This document shows, piece by piece, positions 35,070-45,170 of a stretch of 64,000 nucleotides of DNA; positions within the stretch are counted from its first letter, which is position 1; each line of letters begins with the position of its first letter. The stretch comes from Pararge aegeria. Lineage: Eukaryota; Arthropoda; Insecta; Lepidoptera; Nymphalidae. The position numbers and the translations under genes were made by a program. Where the stretch lies: contig NC_053194.1 in the NCBI RefSeq assembly GCF_905163445.1, positions 11,636,921 through 11,700,920 on the forward strand, given 5' to 3'. The notes under the pieces are model-generated. The model did not search any database and was not told where the DNA came from. It saw only the letters and a program-made list of their open reading frames with translations.

Positions 35070-35484
35070 GTAAGTATCATACGTTATTCTTTTCCTAAGT
35101 TGTCAGCCTTAAAGTACTGCCAAGTTTGTGCATATCATGAAATTTTAATTATAATTATCTTTGTAACGACGTCTCATATGAGTAAAGTCCGTAAATGGAG
35201 ATTGGCTTAAAGTGCAAACACGGGAAAATTTCTTGAGAGAAATGTTTACAGTCATTTGCTTTTTTAATAAGCACTAGGGAGGAAAACCTCTAATTTTATT
35301 GGAGCTTAAATAAATGCGATACTTTAAAAGGTGCACCAGGTACACCGAAAATAAATATAACGGAACTAAATGTTACAGTGGAGTTTACTGTAAGCTGCCA
35401 TGAATGAATAAAGGGTCAGTAGGTCTATTATGCACCCCTGCCGATATGGATAATTATGAAATCTATGAGATAAAGTTTTCTTAG

Positions 35485-35742
35485 ACGCCGGGCGGGTGGC
35501 GGCGCGGCGGGGCGTCAGGCGTCGCGGGGCGGAGCCAAGAGCCCACAAAGCGCCGCTCAGTCGGTGGGCAGCCGCCATTCGCGACATACGCCTGCTGCTA
35601 CCGTGTGAAAGGCTGACATGCCACGCGACTCGCGATGTCGTTCCTACCGCGTGAATATTTATGACGCGATCACCCACTTTGCTTCATTATAAATGGCACT
35701 GCCGACCTCAATGCCTCATCGCTACTCGCATACGACCATAAA
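35485..35742 (+). promoter_or_regulatory. Probable promoter of the Toll-type gene: CpG-rich block, TATA box and initiator-like site
   Basis: The block 35485-35665 is strikingly GC- and CpG-rich (for example GGGTGGCGGCGCGGCGGGGC) in otherwise AT-rich DNA and contains a GCCGCCATT motif near 35572. TATAAAT lies at 35688-35694. TCATCG places an initiator-like A at 35718, exactly 30 bp downstream of the first T of the TATA box. That start would give a 25-nt 5' leader before the ATG at 35743. Seen: the motifs and their spacing. Inferred: their use; a longer spliced leader is possible. Confidence 0.55.
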
Positions 35743-35752
35743 ATGCCAATAA
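35711..35752 (+). other. Short upstream ORF overlapping the Toll start codon
   Basis: ATG at 35711 opens a 13-codon frame that ends at TAA 35750-35752, overlapping the main ATG (35743) in another frame. It would affect translation only if transcription starts upstream of 35711. With the TATA-directed start predicted near 35718 it would not be in the mRNA. Confidence 0.3.
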
Positions 35753-38700
35753 AACGAACTATCGTGAATAGACTTGAGCTCCGAAAATTTAACTTTCTAG
35801 TGTATGTGTTGTTCTGCTGCTATGTCGTCGAGAGGAGCACCGCGGCTGAAATGCCGCACGAGTGCGCCTATCGTACGTCTGAGACGGAAACGTCGGAAGA
35901 CGCTGTGCTTTTCTGCAAAATCCGAACAATAAGCAGTTTGGATCATCTTTTACAAAATATTAGCCGGACACATTTCGACGATGTAATTTCTTTACACGTT
36001 CAATGCAGTGAAATTTTGTTCTTTGAAAGCACGCTTGCAGCACAAACTGAAAAGAGCTCCGGTAAACATTCGACCCTAGGCAAGCTACGAGATCTTGTCA
36101 TTGACAAATGCAAGATACGTCAGATACCGGCACGTGCATTTGAGAATTTTAAGGATTTAAAATCTTTACACGTGACTACGCACAATAGTGAATGGTCTGC
36201 AATGACTATGGAGTTGCATGAACATGCTTTTACGGGACTAAGTGAGTTAATCGAGTTAGATTTAAGTGACAATAATATTTGGAGTACTAAAACGGACACG
36301 TTTTGCTCATTGTACAGTTTGAAAACTTTAAATATGACCCGAAATCATTTGCAAAATATAAAAACTATAGGATTTTCAGATTCAGCGCGGGAGCAAAACT
36401 TAAGTGTGAAAAGTTGTAATTTAGTATTAGAAGCACTTGATATGTCTTATAACGACTTGATTGTGATAACTGAAAATAGTTTGTCGAAATTACGTTCTCT
36501 GTCGAAATTGTTCCTACAAAACAATGCAATATCTACTCTTGAGGGTGGTGCCTTTGAAGGTCTTATAAGTTTGCAAGTATTAAATCTGTCTAGCAACTTT
36601 ATGAACACTATTCCACCTGATATTTATTCCGATACGAAATTTTTAAAAGAGATTATACTCAGTAATAATACAATAACGGTTTTACCTCCAGGACTTTTCC
36701 AGGGCTTGGAACAACTACAAGTATTAGATCTTTCTAATAACGAATTAACTAGTCAGTGGATTAATAAAGGTACATTCGCAGGATTATTACGTATGGTAAT
36801 ATTAAATATTTCATACAACAGACTTTCAAAGATAGACCGTTTTATGTTCCAAGATTTATACAGTTTGCAAAAACTAAACTTAGAGCATAACGAAATATCG
36901 ATTATCGATGAGCACGCTTTCGAACAACTTCGAAACTTACATTCTCTTACACTTTCAAATAACAAACTTGTACACGTTCATACAAACATATTCACAGACT
37001 TGCATGTCTTACACGATCTATTTTTAGATAATAACAAAATTAAACACATAGACGAATATGCTTTTGAAAACATGACTGCAATTGAAGATTTAGGTCTTAA
37101 CGATAACTTGTTACCAACAATACCAACTTCAATTCGTAAATTAAGATCCCTCAGATCACTGGATATCGGAAACAACAATATAACCCATTTGAATCGAGAA
37201 AACTTTCACGGTCTTACAGATCTTTTTGGCTTACGTCTCGTAGATAACAAAGTTACTCATTTAAATGAAGATACTTTTGAACATTTGCCTCATTTACAAA
37301 TACTTAATTTAGCATCTAATAAAATAAAACTCGTCTCAACGGGCTGTTTTCGTAAAAATGTTAACTTACAATTATTACGCATGGATGGAAATGATATTAC
37401 AACGTTTGATGGAATATTTTCTTCATTGAATAGTTTGGTGTGGTTAAATATGTCCGCCAATAGAATTTCATCTTTTAATTTTAACAGTTTTCCTGGAAGT
37501 TTGGAATGGTTAGATTTACATATGAATTTTATTGATAACATATATTACGTAAATGAATTGAACTCTAATATTAATATTAAGTTATTAGACTTAAGCTACA
37601 ACAACATAACTCAGCTAACCGTTTCTTCTATACCCAAATCAATAGAAAAACTTTATTTAAATAACAATAATATACAACACATACAAGTTGGTACTTTCTC
37701 TAAAATACAAAAGCTGTCAATTGTTACATTAAATAATAACAAAATAGTACAACTTGACATGAACGCATTCAGGTTAGATCAAATAGATGAAGATAGCGAT
37801 TTACCAGAGTTCTTTATAAGTGGAAACCCATTTGTTTGTGACTGCTCAATGGAATGGATTCAGCGGATCAATTATTTAAGTCACAGTCGACAATACCCGC
37901 GTGTGTTGGATCTCGATAAAGCTTTTTGTTCATTGGTTCATTCGCGAGCTAAAGAGAAAAAAATGATAATAGACATGTCACCTTCTGACTTTCTGTGTCC
38001 ATATGAAAGTCATTGCTTTGCCCTCTGCCATTGTTGTGACTTTGTTGCTTGTGATTGTGAAATGATTTGTCCAAATAACTGTAAATGTTATCACGATATA
38101 ACATGGAACGCTAATGTCGTAGATTGTTCAAACGCGGGGTACACGGAAGTACCAGATAGAATACCTATGGATGCTACGGAAATTTATCTTGATGGTAATG
38201 ACATTAGTAATTTGGGTAATCATGTGTTTATAGGTAAAAAAAAGCTACAAGTTCTTTATTTAAACAATACAAAGCTAAAAGAAGTAAATAACCAAACATT
38301 TAAAGGAGTTGATTCATTGAGAGTATTACATTTAGAGGGTAATAAATTAGTTGAGTTAAAAGGAGATGAGTTTGTACATCTTAATAATCTTAATGAATTA
38401 TATTTGGATCATAACGCAATAGTACATGTTGCAAATAATACATTTTCTGCTTTAAAATCTCTTTCTGTACTTAGAATCGATGATAACAAACTTGTTAATT
38501 TTTTTCCGTGGAAATTACTGGCATCATCTTCAAAAAGTTTGGCACATGTTTCCATAGAGGGCAATCAGTATTCTTGTGACTGTAAAAGTATAGCTGAACT
38601 GGATACATGGCTTCGAAAAGATCCAGGGGATCCTGAAAAAATGTTATGTACAGACACCGAAGGCAAATCAACCAAAATAACTATAGCTTCCGTTTTAAGT

Positions 38701-39774
38701 CATTGCAAAGAGTACTTAGGATCGAAACATGATCCTACAGTTTCAAAAAATGAAATTGTCTCCAAATCGTTATTTCTTCCTGATAACTATTTTGCTGTTA
38801 TATGTGGTATTATTATTATTATAGTTATAATATGCCTGGTAGGTGCTATTTTTTATGCATTCAGGTACGATGTTAGTGATTGGTTATACACTAATTACGG
38901 TGTGCCATTGTTTAAAGAACAATCGTGTCCAAACGTCGATCATGTATTGGAAGGAAATTCCAATCACATGTACGAATACTACGTGATATGTAATACCAAA
39001 GATACCCAATTTATATATCACAATATAATGTCAGAAATAGAATTTAGGAAAATGTCCTCCAAAAAATTTACAATAAATGAGTCCTCCCTTAACATACTTA
39101 CATTAGATAGCTTTTCAAAATCGTCAAAATTATCGAAACGCCTCCTAATAGTTTTGACAACAAACTTCATATGCAACGATCTATGTGACTTTCATTTTAA
39201 AAATATGTTTTATAGTTACTTAAAGTCTTTGAATCGTAGCGACATGAATAAGATTATATTTGTTAAGATAGTAGATAACAATCAAATAAATGATGAACTG
39301 TGTTTTGTGTTAGATAAGTTCAAAAATATATCGTGGAATGATCCCCGTTTCTGGGATAAATTCATTGCTTTACTGAATTCCACCGACACCATTATCACAG
39401 TGAAGAGCACTGAAAGAAACGTATTCAAGAAGTCATTACGTCAGACTCCAACGTTAAGATACACTACAATGCCGGTCACAAACGACAGTTGCTCAAAGAA
39501 GACTTTTTCAAATTCCTTACAGTATTGTAAAAGAAACGACGGGGAAACATCACAGAATGAGAGTTCTCCGTCCTCGGATAACACGTATGGGGAAGGGAAC
39601 AATTCGAACAATAGTTACATGTCAATTGACAATAGAACATGTCCCCGGTTTAATTATGACCTCAGGCTTTCTCCGAGCAGTGGTCACGTGTATTCTAGGG
39701 TAGAAGATATATCGCCGACTGTACCTCGCTCTATAGCAAACACTACTGCTAAAGGTCGCACTTACTTTGTCTGA
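35743..39774 (+). CDS. Toll-type receptor, long-Toll clade (18-wheeler/Toll-7/Toll-6/Tollo-like), single exon, degenerate TIR
   Basis: Predicted type I plasma-membrane receptor of 1343 residues in one uninterrupted exon, as is usual for long insect Tolls. Residues 1 to about 35 form a signal peptide with hydrophobic core FNFLVYVLFCCYVV. Residues 112-675 hold about 23 leucine-rich repeats of LxxLxLxxNxL type. An LRR C-cap follows (C699, C701, C729, C752), then a Cys-rich linker and LRR N-cap (758-795, including CHCC and CPNNCKCYHD), 5-6 more repeats (810-940), and a second C-cap (C945, C947, C969, C988). A membrane helix spans about 1016-1040, and DWLYTNYGVPLF is the juxtamembrane motif. The TIR domain lies at about 1077-1215. 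Its box 3 DPRFWDKF and the stretch SKRLLIVLTTNF are recognisable. Box 1 reads YEYYVIC, and the BB-loop RDxPxG position reads NESSLN (1112-1117). A 128-residue Ser/Asn-rich tail carries HVYSRVED. The Cys-rich linker and the following PMDATEIYLDGND block place it in the 18w/Toll-6/7/8 clade; I cannot name the orthologue. The start ATG has AAA just before it and is directly followed by the signal peptide. Known clade roles are epithelial cell intercalation and some immune signalling; competence of this TIR is doubtful. Confidence 0.96.
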   Translation: MPIKRTIVNRLELRKFNFLVYVLFCCYVVERSTAAEMPHECAYRTSETETSEDAVLFCKIRTISSLDHLLQNISRTHFDDVISLHVQCSEILFFESTLAAQTEKSSGKHSTLGKLRDLVIDKCKIRQIPARAFENFKDLKSLHVTTHNSEWSAMTMELHEHAFTGLSELIELDLSDNNIWSTKTDTFCSLYSLKTLNMTRNHLQNIKTIGFSDSAREQNLSVKSCNLVLEALDMSYNDLIVITENSLSKLRSLSKLFLQNNAISTLEGGAFEGLISLQVLNLSSNFMNTIPPDIYSDTKFLKEIILSNNTITVLPPGLFQGLEQLQVLDLSNNELTSQWINKGTFAGLLRMVILNISYNRLSKIDRFMFQDLYSLQKLNLEHNEISIIDEHAFEQLRNLHSLTLSNNKLVHVHTNIFTDLHVLHDLFLDNNKIKHIDEYAFENMTAIEDLGLNDNLLPTIPTSIRKLRSLRSLDIGNNNITHLNRENFHGLTDLFGLRLVDNKVTHLNEDTFEHLPHLQILNLASNKIKLVSTGCFRKNVNLQLLRMDGNDITTFDGIFSSLNSLVWLNMSANRISSFNFNSFPGSLEWLDLHMNFIDNIYYVNELNSNINIKLLDLSYNNITQLTVSSIPKSIEKLYLNNNNIQHIQVGTFSKIQKLSIVTLNNNKIVQLDMNAFRLDQIDEDSDLPEFFISGNPFVCDCSMEWIQRINYLSHSRQYPRVLDLDKAFCSLVHSRAKEKKMIIDMSPSDFLCPYESHCFALCHCCDFVACDCEMICPNNCKCYHDITWNANVVDCSNAGYTEVPDRIPMDATEIYLDGNDISNLGNHVFIGKKKLQVLYLNNTKLKEVNNQTFKGVDSLRVLHLEGNKLVELKGDEFVHLNNLNELYLDHNAIVHVANNTFSALKSLSVLRIDDNKLVNFFPWKLLASSSKSLAHVSIEGNQYSCDCKSIAELDTWLRKDPGDPEKMLCTDTEGKSTKITIASVLSHCKEYLGSKHDPTVSKNEIVSKSLFLPDNYFAVICGIIIIIVIICLVGAIFYAFRYDVSDWLYTNYGVPLFKEQSCPNVDHVLEGNSNHMYEYYVICNTKDTQFIYHNIMSEIEFRKMSSKKFTINESSLNILTLDSFSKSSKLSKRLLIVLTTNFICNDLCDFHFKNMFYSYLKSLNRSDMNKIIFVKIVDNNQINDELCFVLDKFKNISWNDPRFWDKFIALLNSTDTIITVKSTERNVFKKSLRQTPTLRYTTMPVTNDSCSKKTFSNSLQYCKRNDGETSQNESSPSSDNTYGEGNNSNNSYMSIDNRTCPRFNYDLRLSPSSGHVYSRVEDISPTVPRSIANTTAKGRTYFV

Positions 39775-40924
39775 AAACTTATTTTACTCGCATTTGCATT
39801 GTTCTTTTACTTCTAGCACTGAAACTGTTAAGTGCACCTTTTGAATATAATATTAAAATTTAAATTTATTTTTCACTGTACATAGATTGTATTTTCTTAT
39901 ACTATAAGAACGTTTTGGTCAATTTTCACATACGTAAATGACCCGTACTGTATTAACGTATTATCAAATGGTAATACTAAATACAATGGTAATTAATTTA
40001 AAATAAAACAATATTTTGTACAAAGTTCATGTGAAAATGTTAAGTCTGATAACATAAACATTTTTCAAATATTAATTATAAAAATAATTAATGTATTTAT
40101 AAAGTTTATTGATGTGACATGTATTTACATCACATTCACTGTAAAACAACACCAAATAGCGTAAGTTGATATTTGTAAATTCATATTCACTAAAATACTA
40201 TTATAAATACTACAGAAGCCGGGGTCAACTTCGATTCGATTAAGAGAATTGTGATTGTTAGATTATGATTATCCTTCAAATTGCTTATTACACTTATTAC
40301 GCTATTTAATGTCAGAAATAGATTAAAGATAAATACCAGGCAATTTGATAGCATTACGATCGTCACACTGTAGGTGTCACCCTACGACAGTCGACCACGG
40401 CTTTTATGTAGTCTCCTTATGTAAGGCAAAATATGATGTCTCTTCATAGGTTTATTTTTCCTATGAAATCAGTTTGTATTCTTGTCCAAAAATGCCCTTG
40501 AAGTTTATTTTTACCTATCTGTTACTATAGAACATTCATTACCAAATGGTTCGATATAAAATATTATTTCATCACAATGTTACTTTTTTAACAAAAGTTT
40601 CTTTAAAAGCTCGTATTGTGTTTGTGATAATGAATATGGAAAAACGAGAAAAACATACTTATAATATGAAGTGCTTTCTTTTATTTAAAATATAATAATA
40701 TTAAGTATATTTATATAAAAATCTATGTTTGTGATGTTATTATTTAGAATTAATGCTTGAAAACTTATATAAATAGTTATTATAACTAAGCTAAATCGTG
40801 ATATTAGATTTAATAATTATGAATTTGCAAATAAATGTAATTTTTGAATTGTAATTATTAGTCTTAATAAAAATTATTGTTTTGTATAAAATGTACAAAG
40901 ATATCCTAAAACCGTAATAAAATT
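39775..40924 (+). other. Probable 3' UTR region of the Toll gene with candidate poly(A) signals
   Basis: Very AT-rich sequence after the stop codon, without long ORFs or recognised repeats. AATAAA hexamers occur at 40002-40007, 40866-40871 and 40916-40921; the first would give a 3' UTR of about 250 nt. Which one is used cannot be told from sequence. Confidence 0.4.
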
Positions 40925-42344
40925 ATACTGACGTTTTGATACTCATTATGTCTTTCATTTGCAAATATTAATGTTCAAAGTGAAACCTTAATTAAGATTA
41001 ATTACATAAAATATAATTTTACAGACGAAATGAGAAATTGTACATTTTATTTCAGTCCCTGATTTGAAGTAATGCTTGTGAAACATTTTTGAATATAAAC
41101 GGTCACAGCTCTGAATTATTTGATCAAAATCTGTTTTTTATAAAACATTAGTTATCAATTAACTATTTGGAACATACGTTGTTCCTTTTAGGAATAATAT
41201 CAATGAGCTTAAGAATAAATGAGATACTTTCAAAACATCGTTTTCAAAATAAACTAAACGTGTTCCAATCCTAGATAAAACCATTATAATTATAAACTAA
41301 CTACAAGTAAGACCGATCCACTAAAACATATATTAGGTAACAGAAAAAATGAAAACAAAATTTATTGAAAAGTTACTTCGTAAGATCCGGACGTGACAAA
41401 TGATATTAAGGACCATATTGGTGGCCGTTATATGTAAACCAAAACGGTTTTCATCGAATTCCATCCAAATGTATACAAATTAGTTTATTATAGAATATGA
41501 ATTACATCTATAATACAATCAAATTGATTATTATATAAATACACGTCGTTGTTTCAACATATTATACATGTCTTTGTTATTAAAGTATACTGCCATCTAC
41601 TACGTTGCGCCCTTAACTTAAAGCATTGCTTCATTTAAGTTAAAGAATTTCAATATTGAGAAAATATATACTATTTCTAACGGGTATATTACTTTATTAT
41701 CTAATTTTAATATGCATTTTATTCCGAGAGATGCTCGTGAATGTAAAGCGATTAGCACCAAAATGATGTTTTTTTTCATATTAATTAACAAACTACCTCT
41801 TTAATTAAATATTTGAATTGTTAATGACTCCGTAGTTAGAGGGAATGTTCTCCATTATATCGTTACCTAAAGATGAAGACAAACAAACCAATAAGACTAT
41901 TAATATAATATAATGCTACTAAGAATTCGTATCTTATCTATTCTAATTTGTTTACATTATTCCTTTTATTGGCCCTAAACAAATCCTAAATTTCCACAAG
42001 GAACATTTTAACGTTCGAGTTTTTATGTCCGCCACAAACTTACATAAAAATAACAAGTTTATTGTTACAATCGAGGTGGAAAGAGCTTTACAAAGCGTTC
42101 TATAGCTCAAAGACGTCTTGGCTTTAAGGAATCCTTTAGTAGTGGTTTTTAAATTACCCCAAGGCAGTTGCCGCATTGGATTTTTGCAGATGATAAAAAA
42201 AAAAAACTATTACAGATCAAATAGGTATAACCGACGCGAATGGGCAATGTTTTGTTTAGAGAGAGCATGCTTTGGCATAGTGTTACTTTTTTACCTTTAT
42301 TAATAGTAACTCCATTATTGAGCGTAACCAAACAAATTAAAATT
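40925..42344. other. AT-rich DNA downstream of the Toll gene
   Basis: No gene or repeat recognised; poly-T and poly-A runs only. Confidence 0.5.
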
Positions 42345-42535
42345 CAAAAATTCTTTATTCATCTAGGCTAGCCTGTGATAGTACAGGCACTTATGAAGCT
42401 TTCATACATATAATATATGTTTTCATAGCTGCAAGGGGATAGCAATAACTTCGTTCCCCAACTTGAACTCGAAGCTACGAGGGTTCCACACGCGCGTTGG
42501 TTTAAGAAGAGCCCACAAAAAACTTAGCCGGGTAT
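42345..42535 (-). mobile_element. LINE family H 3' end, antisense copy
   Basis: TTCTTTATTCATCTAGGCTA, AGCTACGAGGGTTCCACACG, CGCGTTGGTTTAAGAAGAGC and CCACAAAAAACTTAGCCGG are the reverse of LINE H-type 3' sequence; the tail is at the left. Confidence 0.55.
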
Positions 42536-42604
42536 TTTATTTTGTTATCACCATCTCACAGTAAATTAATATTAACACGTGCATGAGTTTGGTTCACCCA
42601 AAGA

Positions 42605-42785
42605 GGGTGAACGAAAATCCTGGAACTCGCATCATCGTCTCCGAACGCTTTCCAAGAGCTATGTGTATGCATATGTGTGTGCATAGTTTTATACTGTGTA
42701 CTTTTTAGGTGAAAAAATCCAGAAAACTCGCGTCATCGTCACCGCACGCTTATCATTGGCTATGTGTATACACATATGAACACAG
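42605..42785 (+). repeat. Imperfect tandem duplication, period about 101 bp
   Basis: ATCCTGGAACTCGCATCATC ... AGCTATGTGTATGCATATG is echoed about 101 bp later by ATCCAGAAAACTCGCGTCAT ... GGCTATGTGTATACACATAT. Two diverged units; a short palindrome CAGTCCCCGAGGACTG follows near 42804. Confidence 0.6.
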
Positions 42786-43270
42786 ATTAAGTTCCTCCTT
42801 GGGCAGTCCCCGAGGACTGTTCCGCATTTTTTTTATTGTAGCTTAATTTGTTGCTAATTTTCTTTTCTTTAAAATCGACGACAAGTTACTTTTAACCATG
42901 ATTCTTTATATTATGTAATGAGTATTTAATTGAGTTTTTACAAGTTTGAGTTTAAGCTTACTATCAAAATAACACCCTGTTTAGTCGATAATTATTTAGA
43001 TAATCAAATAGTATAATAATTATTAATAGAATGTGAACCATTATCACTCCCTGCTAATTTAATCAATCGGTTAGTGGCATGCAATTACTGCGTGTCTGTG
43101 TACTTACCTATTTAGACATGCTATAACTTTATATCGTTGATTTAATGATCTTAAGCTTAATAGATAAAGAACAAGTTTTGACGCAATTTTTCCGATTTAA
43201 GTTAAATAAGAAAATTTGTAGAGTTTTGATAAGTACTTTTAAATATCAAAACATTTTTGGAATATTGGTG

Positions 43271-43526
43271 ACGGCCGAGAGGCAAAGTGGGCAGCGACCC
43301 TGCTTTCTGTATCCAAGGCCGTGGGTTCGATTCCCGCAACTGGAAAATGTTTGTGTGATAAACATGAATGTATTTCAGTGTCTGGATGTTTATCTGTACA
43401 TTATAAGTATTTATGTATATTATTCATAAAAATGTTCAACAGTCGTCTTACCCATAACACAAGCTACGCTTACTTTGGGGCTAGATAGCGATGTGTGTAT
43501 TGTCGTAGTATATTTATTTATTTATT
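43271..43526 (+). mobile_element. tRNA-derived SINE family A, full-length copy
   Basis: Head ACGGCCGAGAGGCAAAGTGG, box B CCGTGGGTTCGATTCCCGCA, GATAAACATGAATGTATTTC, CCCATAACACAAGCTACGCT and 3' end GTGTATTGTCGTAGTATATT with an ATTT repeat tail. One of the best preserved copies. Confidence 0.85.
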
Positions 43527-43594
43527 GGTCATTCTTAACACTAGCGCGTTTCGATTTTGTTCGCGTATATCCTTTGATAAGTTTCATACGAACC

Positions 43595-43840
43595 TTCATT
43601 GTACAACCCAAAAATTATATCCCCTGAATATATCCCCGTCAGGGGAATCGTATCGAGGGGAATTAACGGAAACATGGAATAGAAGTTTATCCCCGTTTAT
43701 TATTAGACATATATTATTTGTATATTATTTCGACTCGTGCGCTAATCGTGCTCTGAGAGTTTTATAAAGCTGTGGGAAAAGATATTTTTTTTATTCTTTC
43801 CCCGTGAAGACAATTGTCTCCTGCCCATACTAGCCAAGCA
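43595..43840 (+). repeat. Dispersed repeat K (probable MITE), copy 1
   Basis: Matches 54430-54690 in reverse complement: ATCCCCGTTTATTATTAGAC, ATATTATTTGTATATTATTT, GAGAGTTTTATAAAGCTGTG and CCTGCCCATACTAG. The right end resembles the GTATAGACAGGA terminus of the other copy. No ORF of its own. Confidence 0.65.
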
Positions 43841-43844
43841 GGAA

Positions 43845-43995
43845 AGGAAAACAACGTGAGGAAACCTGCAAGTCTGAAAGCTCTCCATAATGTTCCCAAA
43901 ACACGCACTGGGCTAGCGCGCAACGGTGGACTACGGCCTAAACCTTTCTCATCGTGGGAGCAGCTCTGTTGTTGGCCAGTAATAAGCTATAGAAC
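43845..43995 (+). mobile_element. Dispersed repeat E, sense copy
   Basis: ACAACGTGAGGAAACCTGCA, AGCTCTCCATAATGTTCCCA, GGTGGACTACGGCCTAAACC and TGTTGGCCAGTAATAAGC follow the repeat E order; the tRNA-like head and GAT tail are missing. Confidence 0.7.
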
Positions 43996-44118
43996 AGTTT
44001 AACCTCCTAGTTATAATTGGAAAATAAATTTACATTGTAGCCGCCTTAACTCTTAACTTCTTATTGGTTTCTACAAAACATTGGAAGCTTGAGACAATTA
44101 TTAAAATCACATTAGATC

Positions 44119-44322
44119 CGGTGGCGTGCATAGAGGGTATGCACAGGGTATGCAGATGATATAAAATGAAGAAAATCTCCAGTACGAGTAATAAATACTT
44201 AATGGTAGGCTTTTTATAACTCTTACAATGCCTATCCTTAAGTTTTTTGTAACTTGTAAAGAAGATTTTCTTCATTTTATATCATCTGCATACACTGTGC
44301 ATACCCTCTATGCACGCCACTG
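44119..44322. mobile_element. Foldback hAT-like MITE, copy 3 (best preserved)
   Basis: 204-bp element starting CGGTGGCGTGCATAGAGG and ending CCTCTATGCACGCCACTG. Its two halves are imperfect reverse complements (GTATGCAGATGATATAAAAT on the left; ATTTTATATCATCTGCATAC on the right), so it can fold into one long stem. It is bounded by a perfect 8-bp target duplication ATTAGATC (44111-44118, 44323-44330). The open frame inside is accidental. Confidence 0.9.
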
Positions 44323-44871
44323 ATTAGATCATAATATATTAATGCACAGTTTTCCAATATATCGAGTTCTTATTTGATAATATATTTACACATTCTTGAA
44401 GGAATCAATTATATCGAAATTTTTCAACTTAAGGTTTGTCTGGTGGTGTGCAGTCGCATATACATTTTTTGAGCTACTATGCGATGCTTTCAAAAAACTT
44501 GCACACGTCATAGAGTCTTGATTTTGAAGTTCGCGCCAAACATTATTAGGTATTTGATTTTACAATTTTAATCTCAGCGTTAGCCTGGAGTTAGGAAACT
44601 GGCGATGTCTAGTGCCTTGCCACAGAGAGCACGTTAAGCCGTCCGCGTCTGTTCTGGTTATTAGAACATTATATATGTGATAATTATTGTTAAAGCTCAA
44701 CCTGAACCTCAACCTCAATTCAAATTGGATTAGCGTTGTGGGTCTATGCTCTACAACTTTCTCTTCTATAAGATTTGAGGCAAGACTGGCTATAAAACTT
44801 TTCAGGCTGATGATAAAGAAGAATATTTTAGAATGGAGATAAAAGGTTATAAACATTTTTTTTTTGTTATT

Positions 44872-45170
44872 CACTACAAGTTAGCCATTGACAGTAATCT
44901 CACCTGGTGGTAAGTGACGATGCATTCGAATATGGGAGCGGTCTAATCTGTTAGGGGTACCGCAGTTATATAAAAATATAAATGGTTTCCACGTGACATC
45001 GTACCGGAAAGCTTCTTCGCTTTGCAGCACGTCTTTGTCGGCAGGGTGGTAATCAGCCACGGTTGAAGCCTCGCGAATGGCGAATTCCTAAATTGCCACT
45101 GCCGGAGTTCGAACCCGAGACCTCCGCTTATAAGACCACAGTTCACCACTGCGCCACTGAGGTCTTCTTA
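44872..45170 (-). mobile_element. tRNA-derived SINE family B, full-length copy
   Basis: Antisense CACTACAAGTTAGCCATTGA, ATCTCACCTGGTGGTAAGTG, GACATCGTACCGGAAAGCTT, GAGTTCGAACCCGAGACCTC (box B) and CACTGCGCCACTGAGGTC (box A) give the whole element, about 300 bp. Confidence 0.85.

Noticed and set aside
35221..35232. NF-kappaB-like site GGGAAAATTTC upstream of the Toll gene
   Set aside because: Lacks the YCC end of the Rel consensus, and such AT-rich near matches are common here.
35366..35677. 103-codon minus-strand frame upstream of the Toll gene
   Set aside because: The Arg/Ala-rich translation is what any CpG-rich promoter block gives when read; no family resemblance.
36753..37541. Three minus-strand open frames of 66-83 codons inside the Toll gene
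   Set aside because: They are antisense shadows of the leucine-rich-repeat coding sequence.
44560..44874. 104-codon minus-strand frame
   Set aside because: Low-complexity Phe/Ile/Leu-rich composition and no family match; expected by chance in AT-rich DNA of this length.
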